Shown: in pieces, positions 38,811 through 51,211 of the stretch
How positions within the stretch are numbered: the first letter of the stretch is position 1
Layout of the letters: each line of letters opens with the position of its first letter
Source: Psococerastis gibbosa
Lineage: Eukaryota > Arthropoda > Insecta > Psocodea > Psocidae
Length of the DNA: 64,000 nucleotides
Direction of reading: 5' to 3'
Assembly: GCA_963971405.1 (NCBI GenBank)
Contig: OZ020491.1
Span: 34,771,019 to 34,835,018, forward strand
The notes under the pieces: generated by a model
Told to the model about the DNA's origin: nothing
What the model saw: only the letters and a program-made list of their open reading frames with translations
The model's database searches: none
Made by a program: the position numbers and the translations under genes

Positions 38811-39475
38811 TTCGTATTCTTGTCGAATGAATTTTTTTAGCTACATTTACACCGATGAACACGCAGGAGCAATTGCTCAATGTTAATTACAATACAGTGA
38901 GCCATAATAAGCCAAATTAAGACACCCTTGTCATATCAAGACCTTTAAAAAAAATAAAATAAGTAAATAGCTATTTTTTTTATTCTTGTCGAATGAATTT
39001 TTTTTGGCAACATTTAAACCGATGAACACGCAGGAGCAATTGCTTAATGTCAAGTACAATACAATGAGCCAAAATAAGCAAAATTATGACACCTATATCT
39101 TTTTAAAACCTTTAAAAAAATAAAATAAGTAAATAGCTATTTTTCTTATTCTTGTCGAATGAATTTTTTTTAGCTACATTTACACTGATGAACACGCAGG
39201 AACAATTGCTCAATGTTAATTACAATACAATGAGCCAAAACAAGCCAAATAAAGACACCCGTGTCATATCAAGACCTTTTGAAAAATAAAATAAGTAAAT
39301 AGCTATTTTTCTTATTCTTGTCGAATGAATTTTTTTTAGCTACATTTACACCGATGAACACGCACAAACAATTGCTCAATGTTAAGTACAATACATTGAG
39401 CCAAAATAAGCAAAATTAAGACACCTATATCTTTTTAAAACCTTTAAAAAAAATAAAATAAGTAAATAGCTATTT
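38811..39475 (+). repeat. 665-bp tetramer unit (representative)
   Basis: Four successive monomer types define this unit. First, TTCGTATTC with a 7-T run and AGCCATAATAAGCC. Second, TTTTTTTTGGCAAC with GCTTAATGTCAAG. Third, TACACTGATG with AAAACAAGCCAAATAAAG, leading into CCTTTTGAAAAAT. Fourth, GCACAAACAATTGCTC with the full dyad 2. The next tetramer starts at 39,476. The GGCAAC monomer marks 18 positions: 39,006; 39,671; 41,668; 42,999; 43,664; 45,661; 48,658; 49,323; 49,489; 50,154; 51,985; 52,650; 52,816; 53,481; 58,641; 59,306; 62,135; 62,800. Adjacent units are spaced exactly 665 bp. Confidence 0.87.
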
Positions 39476-40140
39476 TTCGTATTCTTGTCGAATGAATTTT
39501 TTTAGCTACATTTACACCGATGAACACGCAGGAGCAATTGCTCAATGTTAATTACAATACAGTGAGCCATAATAAGCCAAATTAAGACACCCTTGTCATA
39601 TCAAGACCTTTAAAAAAAATAAAATAAGTAAATAGCTATTTTTTTTATTCTTGTCGAATGAATTTTTTTTGGCAACATTTAAACCGATGAACACGCAGGA
39701 GCAATTGCTTAATGTCAAGTACAATACAATGAGCCAAAATAAGCAAAATTAAGACACCTATATCTTTTTAAAACCTTTAAAAAAATAAAATAAGTAAATA
39801 GCTATTTTTCTTATTCTTGTCGAATGAATTTTTTTTAGCTACATTTACACTGATGAACACGCAGGAACAATTGCTCAATGTTAATTACAATACAATGAGC
39901 CAAAACAAGCCAAATAAAGACACCCGTGTCATATCAAGACCTTTTGAAAAATAAAATAAGTAAATAGCTATTTTTCTTATTCTTGTCGAATGAATTTTTT
40001 TTAGCTACATTTACACCGATGAACACGCACAAACAATTGCTCAATGTTAAGCACAATACAGTGAGCCAAAGTAAGCAAAATTAAGACACCCTTATCATAT
40101 CAAGACCTTTTGAAAAATAAAATAAGTAAATAGCTATTTT
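39476..40140 (+). repeat. 665-bp tetramer, second adjacent copy
   Basis: The same four monomer types in the same order. It differs from the first copy by AAATTAAGAC in place of AAATTATGAC, and its last monomer reads TAAGCACAATACAGTG. Confidence 0.82.
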
Positions 40141-42767
40141 TCTTATTCTTGTCGAATGAATTTTTTTTAGCTACATTTACACCGATGAACACGCACAAAC
40201 AATTGCTCAATGTTAAGTACAATACATTGAGCCAAAATAAGCAAAATTAAGACACCTATATCTTTTTAAGACCTTTAAAAAAAATAAAATAAGTAAATAG
40301 CTATTTTTCTAATTCTTGTCGAATGAATTTTTTTTAGCTACATTTACACCGATGAACACGCACGAGCAATTGCTTAATGTTAAGTACAATACAATGAGCC
40401 AAAATAAGCAAAATTAAGACACCCTTATCATATCAAGACCTTTAAAAAAATAAAATAAGTAAATAGCTATTTTTTTTATTCTTGTCGAATGAATTTTTTT
40501 TAGCTACATTTACACCGATGAACACGCAGGAGCAATTGCTCAATGTTAAGTATAATACATTGAGCCAAAATAAGCAAAATTAAGACACCTATATTTTTCT
40601 AAAACCTTTAAAAAAAATAAAATAAGTAAATAGCTATTTTTCTTATTCTTGTCGAATGAATTTTTTTTAGCTACATTTACACCGATGAACACGCAGGAAC
40701 AATTGCTCAATGTTAATTTCAATACAATGAGCCAAAATAAGCAAAATTAAGACACCCTTATCATATCAAGACCTTTAAAAAAATAAAATAAGTAAATAGC
40801 TATTTTTTTTATTCTTGTCGAATGAATTTTTTTTAGCAACATTTAAACCGATGAACACGCAGGAGCAATTGCTCAATGTTAACTACAATACTATGAGCTA
40901 AAATAAGCCAATTTAAGACACCCGTGTCATATGAAGACTTTAAAAAAAAATAAAATAAGTATATAGCTATTTTTCGTATTCTTGCCGAATGAATTTTTTG
41001 TAGCTACATTTACACCGATGAACACGCAGGAGCAAGTGGCCGATGTTAAGTACAATACAGTGTACCTAAATAAGCAAAATTAAGACACCTATATCTTTTT
41101 TAGACCTTTAAAAAAAATAAAATAAGTAAATAGCTATTTTTCTTATTCTTGTCGAATGAATTTTTTTTAGCTACATTTACACCGATGAACACGCAGGAAC
41201 AATTGCTCAATGTTAATTTCAATACAATGAGCCAAAACAAGCCAAATAAAGACACCCGTGTCATATCAAGACCTTTTGAAAAATAAAATAAGTAAATAGC
41301 TATTTTTCTTATTCTTGTCGAATGAATTTTTTTTAGCTACATTTACACCGATGAACACGCACAAACAATTGCTCAATGTTAAGTACAATACATTGAGCCA
41401 AAATAAGCAAAATTAAGACACCTATATCTTTTTAAAACCTTTAAAAAAAATAAAATAAGTAAATAGCTATTTTTCGTATTCTTGTCGAATGAATTTTTTT
41501 AGCTACATTTACACCGATGAACACGCAGGAGCAATTGCTCAATGTTAATTACAATACAGTGAGCCATAATAAGCCAAATTAAGACACCCTTGTCATATCA
41601 AGACCTTTAAAAAAAATAAAATAAGTAAATAGCTATTTTTTTTATTCTTGTCGAATGAATTTTTTTTGGCAACATTTAAACCGATGAACACGCAGGAGCA
41701 ATTGCTTAATGTCAAGTACAATACAATGAGCCAAAATAAGCAAAATTAAGACACCTATATCTTTTTAAAACCTTTAAAAAAATAAAATAAGTAAATAGCT
41801 ATTTTTCTTATTCTTGTCGAATGAATTTTTTTTAGCTACATTTACACTGATGAACACGCAGGAACAATTGCTCAATGTTAATTACAATACAATGAGCCAA
41901 AACAAGCCAAATAAAGACACCCGTGTCATATCAAGACCTTTTGAAAAATAAAATAAGTAAATAGCTATTTTTCTTATTCTTGTCGAATGAATTTTTTTTA
42001 GCTACATTTACACCGATGAACACGCACAAACAATTGCTCAATGTTAAGTACAATACATTGAGCCAAAGTAAGCAAAATTAAGACACCCTTATCATATCAA
42101 GACCTTTTGAAAAATAAAATAAGTAAATAGCTATTTTTCTTATTCTTGTCGAATGAATTTTTTTTAGCTACATTTACACCGATGAACACGCACAAACAAT
42201 TGCTCAATGTTAAGTACAATACATTGAGCCAAAATAAGCAAAATTAAGACACCTATATCTTTTTAAAACCTTTAAAAAAAATAAAATAAGTAAATAGCTA
42301 TTTTTCTTATTCTTGTCGAATGAATTTTTTTTAGCTACATTTACACCGATGAACACGCAGAAGCAATTGCTCAATGTTAAGTACAATACATTGAGCCAAA
42401 ATAAGCAAAATTAAGACACCCTTATCATATCAAGACCTTTAAAAAAAATAAAATAAGTAAATAGCTATTTTTTTTATTCTTGTCGAATGAATTTTTTTTA
42501 GCAACATTTAAACCGATGAACACGCAGGAGCAATTGCTTAATGTCAAGTACAATACAATGAGCCAAAATAAGCAAAATTAAGACACCTATATCTTTTGAA
42601 AACCTTTAAAAAAATAAAATAAGTAAATAGCTATTTTTCTTATTCTTGTCGAATGAATTTTTTTTAGCTACATTTACACTGATGAACACGCAGGAACAAT
42701 TGCTCAATGTTAATTACAATACAATGAGCCAAAACAAGCCAAATAAAGACACCTGTGTCATATCAAG

Positions 42768-45700
42768 ACCTTTAAAAAAAATAAAATAAGTAAATAGCTA
42801 TTTTTCGTATTCTTGTCGAATGAATTTTTTTAGCTACATTTACACCGATGAACACGCAGGAGCAATTGCTCAATGTTAATTACAATACAGTGAGCCATAA
42901 TAAGCCAAATTAAGACACCCTTGTCATATCAAGACCTTTAAAAAAAATAAAATAAGTAAATAGCTATTTTTTTTATTCTTGTCGAATGAATTTTTTTTGG
43001 CAACATTTAAACCGATGAACACGCAGGAGCAATTGCTTAATGTCAAGTACAATACAATGAGCCAAAATAAGCAAAATTATGACACCTATATCTTTTTAAA
43101 ACCTTTAAAAAAATAAAATAAGTAAATAGCTATTTTTCTTATTCTTGTCGAATGAATTTTTTTTAGCTACATTTACACTGATGAACACGCAGGAACAATT
43201 GCTCAATGTTAATTACAATACAATGAGCCAAAACAAGCCAAATAAAGACACCCGTGTCATATCAAGACCTTTTGAAAAATAAAATAAGTAAATAGCTATT
43301 TTTCTTATTCTTGTCGAATGAATTTTTTTTAGCTACATTTACACCGATGAACACGCACAAACAATTGCTCAATGTTAAGTACAATACATTGAGCCAAAAT
43401 AAGCAAAATTAAGACACCTATATCTTTTTAAAACCTTTAAAAAAAATAAAATAAGTAAATAGCTATTTTTCGTATTCTTGTCGAATGAATTTTTTTAGCT
43501 ACATTTACACCGATGAACACGCAGGAGCAATTGCTCAATGTTAATTACAATACAGTGAGCCATAATAAGCCAAATTAAGACACCCTTGTCATATCAAGAC
43601 CTTTAAAAAAAATAAAATAAGTAAATAGCTATTTTTTTTATTCTTGTCGAATGAATTTTTTTTGGCAACATTTAAACCGATGAACACGCAGGAGCAATTG
43701 CTTAATGTCAAGTACAATACAATGAGCCAAAATAAGCAAAATTAAGACACCTATATCTTTTTAAAACCTTTAAAAAAATAAAATAAGTAAATAGCTATTT
43801 TTCTTATTCTTGTCGAATGAATTTTTTTTAGCTACATTTACACTGATGAACACGCAGGAACAATTGCTCAATGTTAATTACAATACAATGAGCCAAAACA
43901 AGCCAAATAAAGACACCCGTGTCATATCAAGACCTTTTGAAAAATAAAATAAGTAAATAGCTATTTTTCTTATTCTTGTCGAATGAATTTTTTTTAGCTA
44001 CATTTACACCGATGAACACGCACAAACAATTGCTCAATGTTAAGCACAATACAGTGAGCCAAAGTAAGCAAAATTAAGACACCCTTATCATATCAAGACC
44101 TTTTGAAAAATAAAATAAGTAAATAGCTATTTTTCTTATTCTTGTCGAATGAATTTTTTTTAGCTACATTTACACCGATGAACACGCACAAACAATTGCT
44201 CAATGTTAAGTACAATACATTGAGCCAAAATAAGCAAAATTAAGACACCTATATCTTTTTAAGACCTTTAAAAAAAATAAAATAAGTAAATAGCTATTTT
44301 TCTAATTCTTGTCGAATGAATTTTTTTTAGCTACATTTACACCGATGAACACGCACGAGCAATTGCTTAATGTTAAGTACAATACAATGAGCCAAAATAA
44401 GCAAAATTAAGACACCCTTATCATATCAAGACCTTTAAAAAAATAAAATAAGTAAATAGCTATTTTTTTTATTCTTGTCGAATGAATTTTTTTTAGCTAC
44501 ATTTACACCGATGAACACGCAGGAGCAATTGCTCAATGTTAAGTATAATACATTGAGCCAAAATAAGCAAAATTAAGACACCTATATTTTTCTAAAACCT
44601 TTAAAAAAAATAAAATAAGTAAATAGCTATTTTTCTTATTCTTGTCGAATGAATTTTTTTTAGCTACATTTACACCGATGAACACGCAGGAACAATTGCT
44701 CAATGTTAATTTCAATACAATGAGCCAAAATAAGCAAAATTAAGACACCCTTATCATATCAAGACCTTTAAAAAAATAAAATAAGTAAATAGCTATTTTT
44801 TTTATTCTTGTCGAATGAATTTTTTTTAGCAACATTTAAACCGATGAACACGCAGGAGCAATTGCTCAATGTTAACTACAATACTATGAGCTAAAATAAG
44901 CCAATTTAAGACACCCGTGTCATATGAAGACTTTAAAAAAAAATAAAATAAGTATATAGCTATTTTTCGTATTCTTGCCGAATGAATTTTTTGTAGCTAC
45001 ATTTACGCCGATGAACACGCAGGAGCAAGTGGCCGATGTTAAGTACAATACAGTGTACCTAAATAAGCAAAATTAAGACACCTATATCTTTTTTAGACCT
45101 TTAAAAAAAATAAAATAAGTAAATAGCTATTTTTCTTATTCTTGTCGAATGAATTTTTTTTAGCTACATTTACACCGATGAACACGCAGGAACAATTGCT
45201 CAATGTTAATTTCAATACAATGAGCCAAAACAAGCCAAATAAAGACACCCGTGTCATATCAAGACCTTTTGAAAAATAAAATAAGTAAATAGCTATTTTT
45301 CTTATTCTTGTCGAATGAATTTTTTTTAGCTACATTTACACCGATGAACACGCACAAACAATTGCTCAATGTTAAGTACAATACATTGAGCCAAAATAAG
45401 CAAAATTAAGACACCTATATCTTTTTAAAACCTTTAAAAAAAATAAAATAAGTAAATAGCTATTTTTCGTATTCTTGTCGAATGAATTTTTTTAGCTACA
45501 TTTACACCGATGAACACGCAGGAGCAATTGCTCAATGTTAATTACAATACAGTGAGCCATAATAAGCCAAATTAAGACACCCTTGTCATATCAAGACCTT
45601 TAAAAAAAATAAAATAAGTAAATAGCTATTTTTTTTATTCTTGTCGAATGAATTTTTTTTGGCAACATTTAAACCGATGAACACGCAGGAGCAATTGCTT

Positions 45701-46353
45701 AATGTCAAGTACAATACAATGAGCCAAAATAAGCAAAATTAAGACACCTATATCTTTTTAAAACCTTTAAAAAAATAAAATAAGTAAATAGCTATTTTTC
45801 TTATTCTTGTCGAATGAATTTTTTTTAGCTACATTTACACTGATGAACACGCAGGAACAATTGCTCAATGTTAATTACAATACAATGAGCCAAAACAAGC
45901 CAAATAAAGACACCCGTGTCATATCAAGACCTTTTGAAAAATAAAATAAGTAAATAGCTATTTTTCTTATTCTTGTCGAATGAATTTTTTTTAGCTACAT
46001 TTACACCGATGAACACGCACAAACAATTGCTCAATGTTAAGTACAATACATTGAGCCAAAGTAAGCAAAATTAAGACACCCTTATCATATCAAGACCTTT
46101 TGAAAAATAAAATAAGTAAATAGCTATTTTTCTTATTCTTGTCGAATGAATTTTTTTTAGCTACATTTACACCGATGAACACGCACAAACAATTGCTCAA
46201 TGTTAAGTACAATACATTGAGCCAAAATAAGCAAAATTAAGACACCTATATCTTTTTAAAACCTTTAAAAAAAATAAAATAAGTAAATAGCTATTTTTCT
46301 TATTCTTGTCGAATGAATTTTTTTTAGCTACATTTACACCGATGAACACGCAG
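42768..46353 (+). repeat. 24-monomer HOR, copy 2
   Basis: Nearly identical to 38,775-42,360. Private change: TACGCCGATG at about 45,006 in place of TACACCG. It contains the same two adjacent 665-bp tetramers followed by a third further right. Confidence 0.86.
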
Positions 46354-47884
46354 GAGCAATTGCTCAATGTTAAGTACAATACAGTGAGCCAAAATAAGCA
46401 AAATTAAGACACCTATATCTTTTTAAGACCTTTAAAAAAAATAAAATAAGTAAACAGCTATTTTTCTAATTCTTGTCGAATGAATTTTTTTTAGCTACAT
46501 TTACACCGATGAACACGCACGAGCAATTGCTTAATGTTAAGTACAATACATTGAGCCAAAATAAGCAAAATTAAGACACCCTTATCATATCAAGACCTTT
46601 AAAAAAATAAAATAAGTAAATAGCTATTTTTTTTATTCTTGTCGAATGAATTTTTTTTAGCTACATTTACACCGATGAACACGCAGGAGCAATTGCTCTA
46701 TGTTAAGTATAATACATTGAGCCAAAATAAGCAAAATTAAGACACCTATATTTTTCTAAAACCTTTAAAAAAAATAAAATAAGTAAATAGCTATTTTTCT
46801 TATTCTTGTCGAATGAATTTTTTTTAGCTACATTTACACCGATGAACACGCAGGAGCAAGTGGCCGATGTTAAGTACTATACAGTGTACCTAAATAAGCA
46901 AAATTAAGACACCTATATCTTTTTTAGACCTTTAAAAAAAATAAAATAAGTAAATAGCTATTTTTCTTATTCTTGTCGAATGAATTTTTTTTAGCTACAT
47001 TTACACCGATGAACACGCAGGAGCAATTGCTCAATGTCAAGTGCAATACATTGAGCCAAAAAAAGCAAAATTAAGACACCTATATCTTTTTAAAACCTTT
47101 AAAAAAATAAAATAAGTAAATAGCTATTTTTCTAATTCTTGTCGAATGATTTTTTTTTAGCTACATTTACACAGATGAACACGCAGGAGCAATTGCACAA
47201 TGTTAATTACAATACAGTGAGCCATAATAAGCCAAATTAAGACACCCGTGTCATATCAAGACCTTTAAAAAAAATAAAATAAGTAAATAGCTATTTTTTT
47301 TATTCTTGTCGAATGAATTTTTTTTAGCAACATTTAAACCGATGGACACGCAGGAGCAATTGCTCAATGTCAAGTACAATACAATGAGCCTAAATAAGCA
47401 AAATTAAGACACCTATATCTTTTTAAGACCTTTAAAAAAAATTAAATAAGTAAATAGCTATTTTTCTAATTCTTGTCGAATGAATTTTTTTTAGCTACAT
47501 TTACACCGATGAACACGCACGAGCAATTGCTTAATGTTAAGTACAATACAATGAGCCATAATAAGCAAAATTAAGACACCCTTATCATATCAAGACCTTT
47601 AAAAAAATAAAATAAGTAAATAGCTATTTTTTTTATTCTTGTCGAATGAATTTTTTTTAGCTACATTTACACCGATGAACACGCAGGAGAAATTGCTCAA
47701 TGTTAATTTTAATACAATGAGCCAAAATAAGCCAAATTAAGACACCCTTGTCATATCAAGACCTTTAAAAAAAATAAAATAAGTATATAGCTATTTTTCG
47801 TATTCTTGTCGAATGAATTTTTTTTAGCTACATTTACGCCGATGAACACGCAGGAGCAATTGCTCAATGTTAAATTCAATACAG
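46354..47884 (+). repeat. Satellite stretch leading into the 21-mer zone
   Basis: Nine monomers, matching 56,337-57,867 at an offset of 9,983 bp. It includes a GTGGCC monomer (46,860), the CACAGATG monomer (47,169) and ATTAAATAAG variants. Single-base differences from the 56-57 kb copy include GTAAACAGC (about 46,454), GCTCTATG (about 46,697), TACTATAC (about 46,876), CCCTTGTC (about 47,745) and TACGCCG (about 47,837). Confidence 0.8.
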
Positions 47885-48599
47885 TGAGCCAAAGTAAGCA
47901 AAATTAAGACACCCTTATCATATCAAGACCTTTTGAAAAATAAAATAAGTAAATAGCTATTTTTCTTATTCTTGTCGAATGAATTTTTTTTAGCTACATT
48001 TACACCGATGAACACGCAGAAGCAATTGCTCAATGTTAAGTACAATACATTGAGCCAAAATAAGCAAAATTAAGACACCCTTATCATATCAAGACCTTTA
48101 AAAAAAATAAAATAAGTAAATAGCTATTTTTTTTATTCTTGTCGAATGAATTTTTTTTAGCAACATTTAAACCGATGAACACGCAGGAGCAATTGCTTAA
48201 TGTCAAGTACAATACAATGAGCCAAAATAAGCAAAATTAAGACACCTATATCTTTTTAAAACCTTTAAAAAAATAAAATAAGTAAATAGCTATTTTTCTT
48301 ATTCTTGTCGAATGAATTTTTTTTAGCTACATTTACACTGATGAACACGCAGGAACAATTGCTCAATGTTAATTACAATACAATGAGCCAAAACAAGCCA
48401 AATAAAGACACCCGTGTCATATCAAGACCTTTAAAAAAAATAAAATAAGTAAATAGCTATTTTTCGTATTCTTGTCGAATGAATTTTTTTAGCTACATTT
48501 ACACCGATGAACACGCAGGAGCAATTGCTCAATGTTAATTACAATACAGTGAGCCATAATAAGCCAAATTAAGACACCCTTGTCATATCAAGACCTTTA

Positions 48600-49430
48600 A
48601 AAAAAATAAAATAAGTAAATAGCTATTTTTTTTATTCTTGTCGAATGAATTTTTTTTGGCAACATTTAAACCGATGAACACGCAGGAGCAATTGCTTAAT
48701 GTCAAGTACATTACAATGAGCCAAAATAAGCAAAATTAAGACACCTATATCTTTTTAAAACCTTTAAAAAAATAAAATAAGTAAATAGCTATTTTTCTTA
48801 TTCTTGTCGAATGAATTTTTTTTAGCTACATTTACACTGATGAACACGCAGGAACAATTGCTCAATGTTAATTACAATACAATGAGCCAAAACAAGCCAA
48901 ATAAAGACACCCGTGTCATATCAAGACCTTTTGAAAAATTAAATAAGTAAATAGCTATTTTTCTTATTCTTGTCGAATGAATTTTTTTTAGCTACATTTA
49001 CACCGATGAACACGCACAAACAATTGCTCAATGTTAAGTACAATACATTGAGCCAAAATAAGCAAAAATAAGACACCTATATCTTTTTAAAACCTTTAAA
49101 AAAAATAAAATAAGTAAATAGCTATTTTTCGTATTCTTGTCGAATGAATTTTTTTAGCTACATTTACACCGATGAACACGCAGGAGCAATTGCTCAATGT
49201 TAATTACAATACAGTGGGCCATAATAAGCCAAATTAAGACACCCTTGTCATATCAAGACCTTTAAAAAAAAAAAAATAAGTAAATAGCTATTTTTTTTAT
49301 TCTTGTCGAATGAATTTTTTTTGGCAACATTTAAACCGATGAACACGCAGGAGCAATTGCTTAATGTCAAGTACAATACAATGAGCCAAAATAAGCAAAA
49401 TTAAGACACCTATATCTTTTTAAAACCTTT
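48600..49430 (+). repeat. 5-monomer duplication, copy 1 (831 bp)
   Basis: Offset 831 bp: GGCAAC 48,658/49,489 and 49,323/50,154, TTGAAAAATT 48,931/49,762, CAGTGGGCC about 49,211/50,042. The rare TACATTACAATG is in both (about 48,707 and 49,538). Boundaries are approximate. Confidence 0.83.
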
Positions 49431-50261
49431 AAAAAAATAAAATAAGTAAATAGCTATTTTTTTTATTCTTGTCGAATGAATTTTTTTTGGCAACATTTAA
49501 ACCGATGAACACGCAGGAGCAATTGCTTAATGTCAAGTACATTACAATGAGCCAAAATAAGCAAAATTAAGACACCTATATCTTTTTAAAACCTTTAAAA
49601 AAATAAAATAAGTAAATAGCTATTTTTCTTATTCTTGTCGAATGAATTTTTTTTAGCTACATTTACACTGATGAACACGCAGGAACAATTGCTCAATGTT
49701 AATTACAATACAATGAGCCAAAACAAGCCAAATAAAGACACCCGTGTCATATCAAGACCTTTTGAAAAATTAAATAAGTAAATAGCTATTTTTCTTATTC
49801 TTGTCGAATGAATTTTTTTTAGCTACATTTACACCGATGAACACGCACAAACAATTGCTCAATGTTAAGTACAATACATTGAGCCAAAATAAGCAAAAAT
49901 AAGACACCTATATCTTTTTAAAACCTTTAAAAAAAATAAAATAAGTAAATAGCTATTTTTCGTATTCTTGTCGAATGAATTTTTTTAGCTACATTTACAC
50001 CGATGAACACGCAGGAGCAATTGCTCAATGTTAATTACAATACAGTGGGCCATAATAAGCCAAATTAAGACACCCTTGTCATATCAAGACCTTTAAAAAA
50101 AATAAAATAAGTAAATAGCTATTTTTTTTATTCTTGTCGAATGAATTTTTTTTGGCAACATTTAAACCGATGAACACGCAGGAGCAATTGCTTAATGTCA
50201 AGTACAATACAGTGAGCCAAAATAAGCAAAATTAAGACACCTATATCTTTTTAAAACCTTT
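49431..50261 (+). repeat. 5-monomer duplication, copy 2 (831 bp)
   Basis: Second copy. The same pair of copies exists at about 51,927-53,588 because the later 3,327-bp duplication carried it along. It breaks the regular 665-bp tetramer spacing with a single 166-bp step (49,323 to 49,489). Confidence 0.83.
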
Positions 50262-51211
50262 AAAAAAATAAAATAAGTAAATAGCTATTTTTCTTATTCT
50301 TGTCGAATGAATTTTTTTTAGCTACATTTACACTGATGAACACGCAGGAACAATTGCTCAATGTTAATTACAATACAATGAGCCAAAACAAGCCAAATAA
50401 AGACACCCGTGTCATATCAAGACCTTTTGAAAAATAAAATAAGTAAATAGCTATTTTTCTTATTCTTGTCGAATGAATTTTTTTTAGCTACATATACACC
50501 GATGAACACGCACAAACAATTGCTCAATGTTAAGTACAATACAGTGAGCCAAAGTAAGCAAAATTAAGACACCCTTATCATATCAAGACCTTTTGAAAAA
50601 TAAAATAAGTAAATAGCTATTTTTCTTATTCTTGTCGAATGAATTTTTTTTAGCTACATTTACACCGATGAACACGCAGGAGCAATTGCTTAATGTCAAG
50701 TACAATACATTGAGCCAAAATAAGCAAAATTAAGACACCTATATCTTTTTAAAACCTTTAAAAAAAATAAAATAAGTAAATAGCTATTTTTCTTATTCTT
50801 GTCGAATGAATTTTTTTTAGCTACATTTACACCGATGAACACGCAGGAGCAATTGCTCAATGTTAAGTACAATACAGTGAGCCAAAATAAGCATAACTAA
50901 GACACCTATATCTTTTTAAGACCTTTAAAAAAAATAAAATAAGTAAATAGCTATTTTTCTAATTCTTGTCGAATGAATTTTTTTTAGCTACATTTACACC
51001 GATGAACACGCACGAGCAATTGCTTAATGTTAAGTACAATACAATGAGCCAAAATAAGCAAAATTAAGACACCCTTATCATATCAAGACCTTTAAAAAAA
51101 ATAAAATAAGTAAATAGCTATTTTTTTTATTCTTGTCGAATGAATTTTTTTTAGCAACATTTAAACCGATGAACACGCAGGAGCAATTGCTTAATGTCAA
51201 GTACAATACAA

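Larger units (their letters stand above)
38775..42767 (+). repeat. 24-monomer HOR, copy 1 (3,993 bp)
   Basis: Offset 3,993 bp: GGCAAC at 39,006/42,999, 39,671/43,664 and 41,668/45,661; GTGGCC at 41,036/45,029; the rare AAATTATGAC at about 39,083/43,076 and TAAGCACAAT at about 40,050/44,043. The first 3,586 bp match copy 2. The last 400 bp differ (GCAGAAGC near 42,359). Confidence 0.86.
45670..49450 (+). repeat. Long-range duplication, left member (offset 9,983 bp)
   Basis: It matches 55,652-59,433 over about 3.8 kb with only scattered single-base changes by eye: GTGGCC 46,860/56,843, CACAGATG 47,169/57,152, GGCAAC 48,658/58,641 and 49,323/59,306. A one-base T-run difference near 45,985/55,967 shifts the offset to 9,982 upstream. 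The match ends where this copy acquires an extra monomer (49,489). Confidence 0.83.
47885..51211 (+). repeat. 20-monomer duplication, copy 1 (3,327 bp)
   Basis: Offset 3,327 bp: CGCAGAAGC 48,015/51,342 and four GGCAAC positions (48,658, 49,323, 49,489, 50,154 paired with 51,985, 52,650, 52,816, 53,481). Exactly 20 monomers. It contains the internal 831-bp duplication and a 13-A run near 49,262 shared with about 52,589. Confidence 0.87.
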
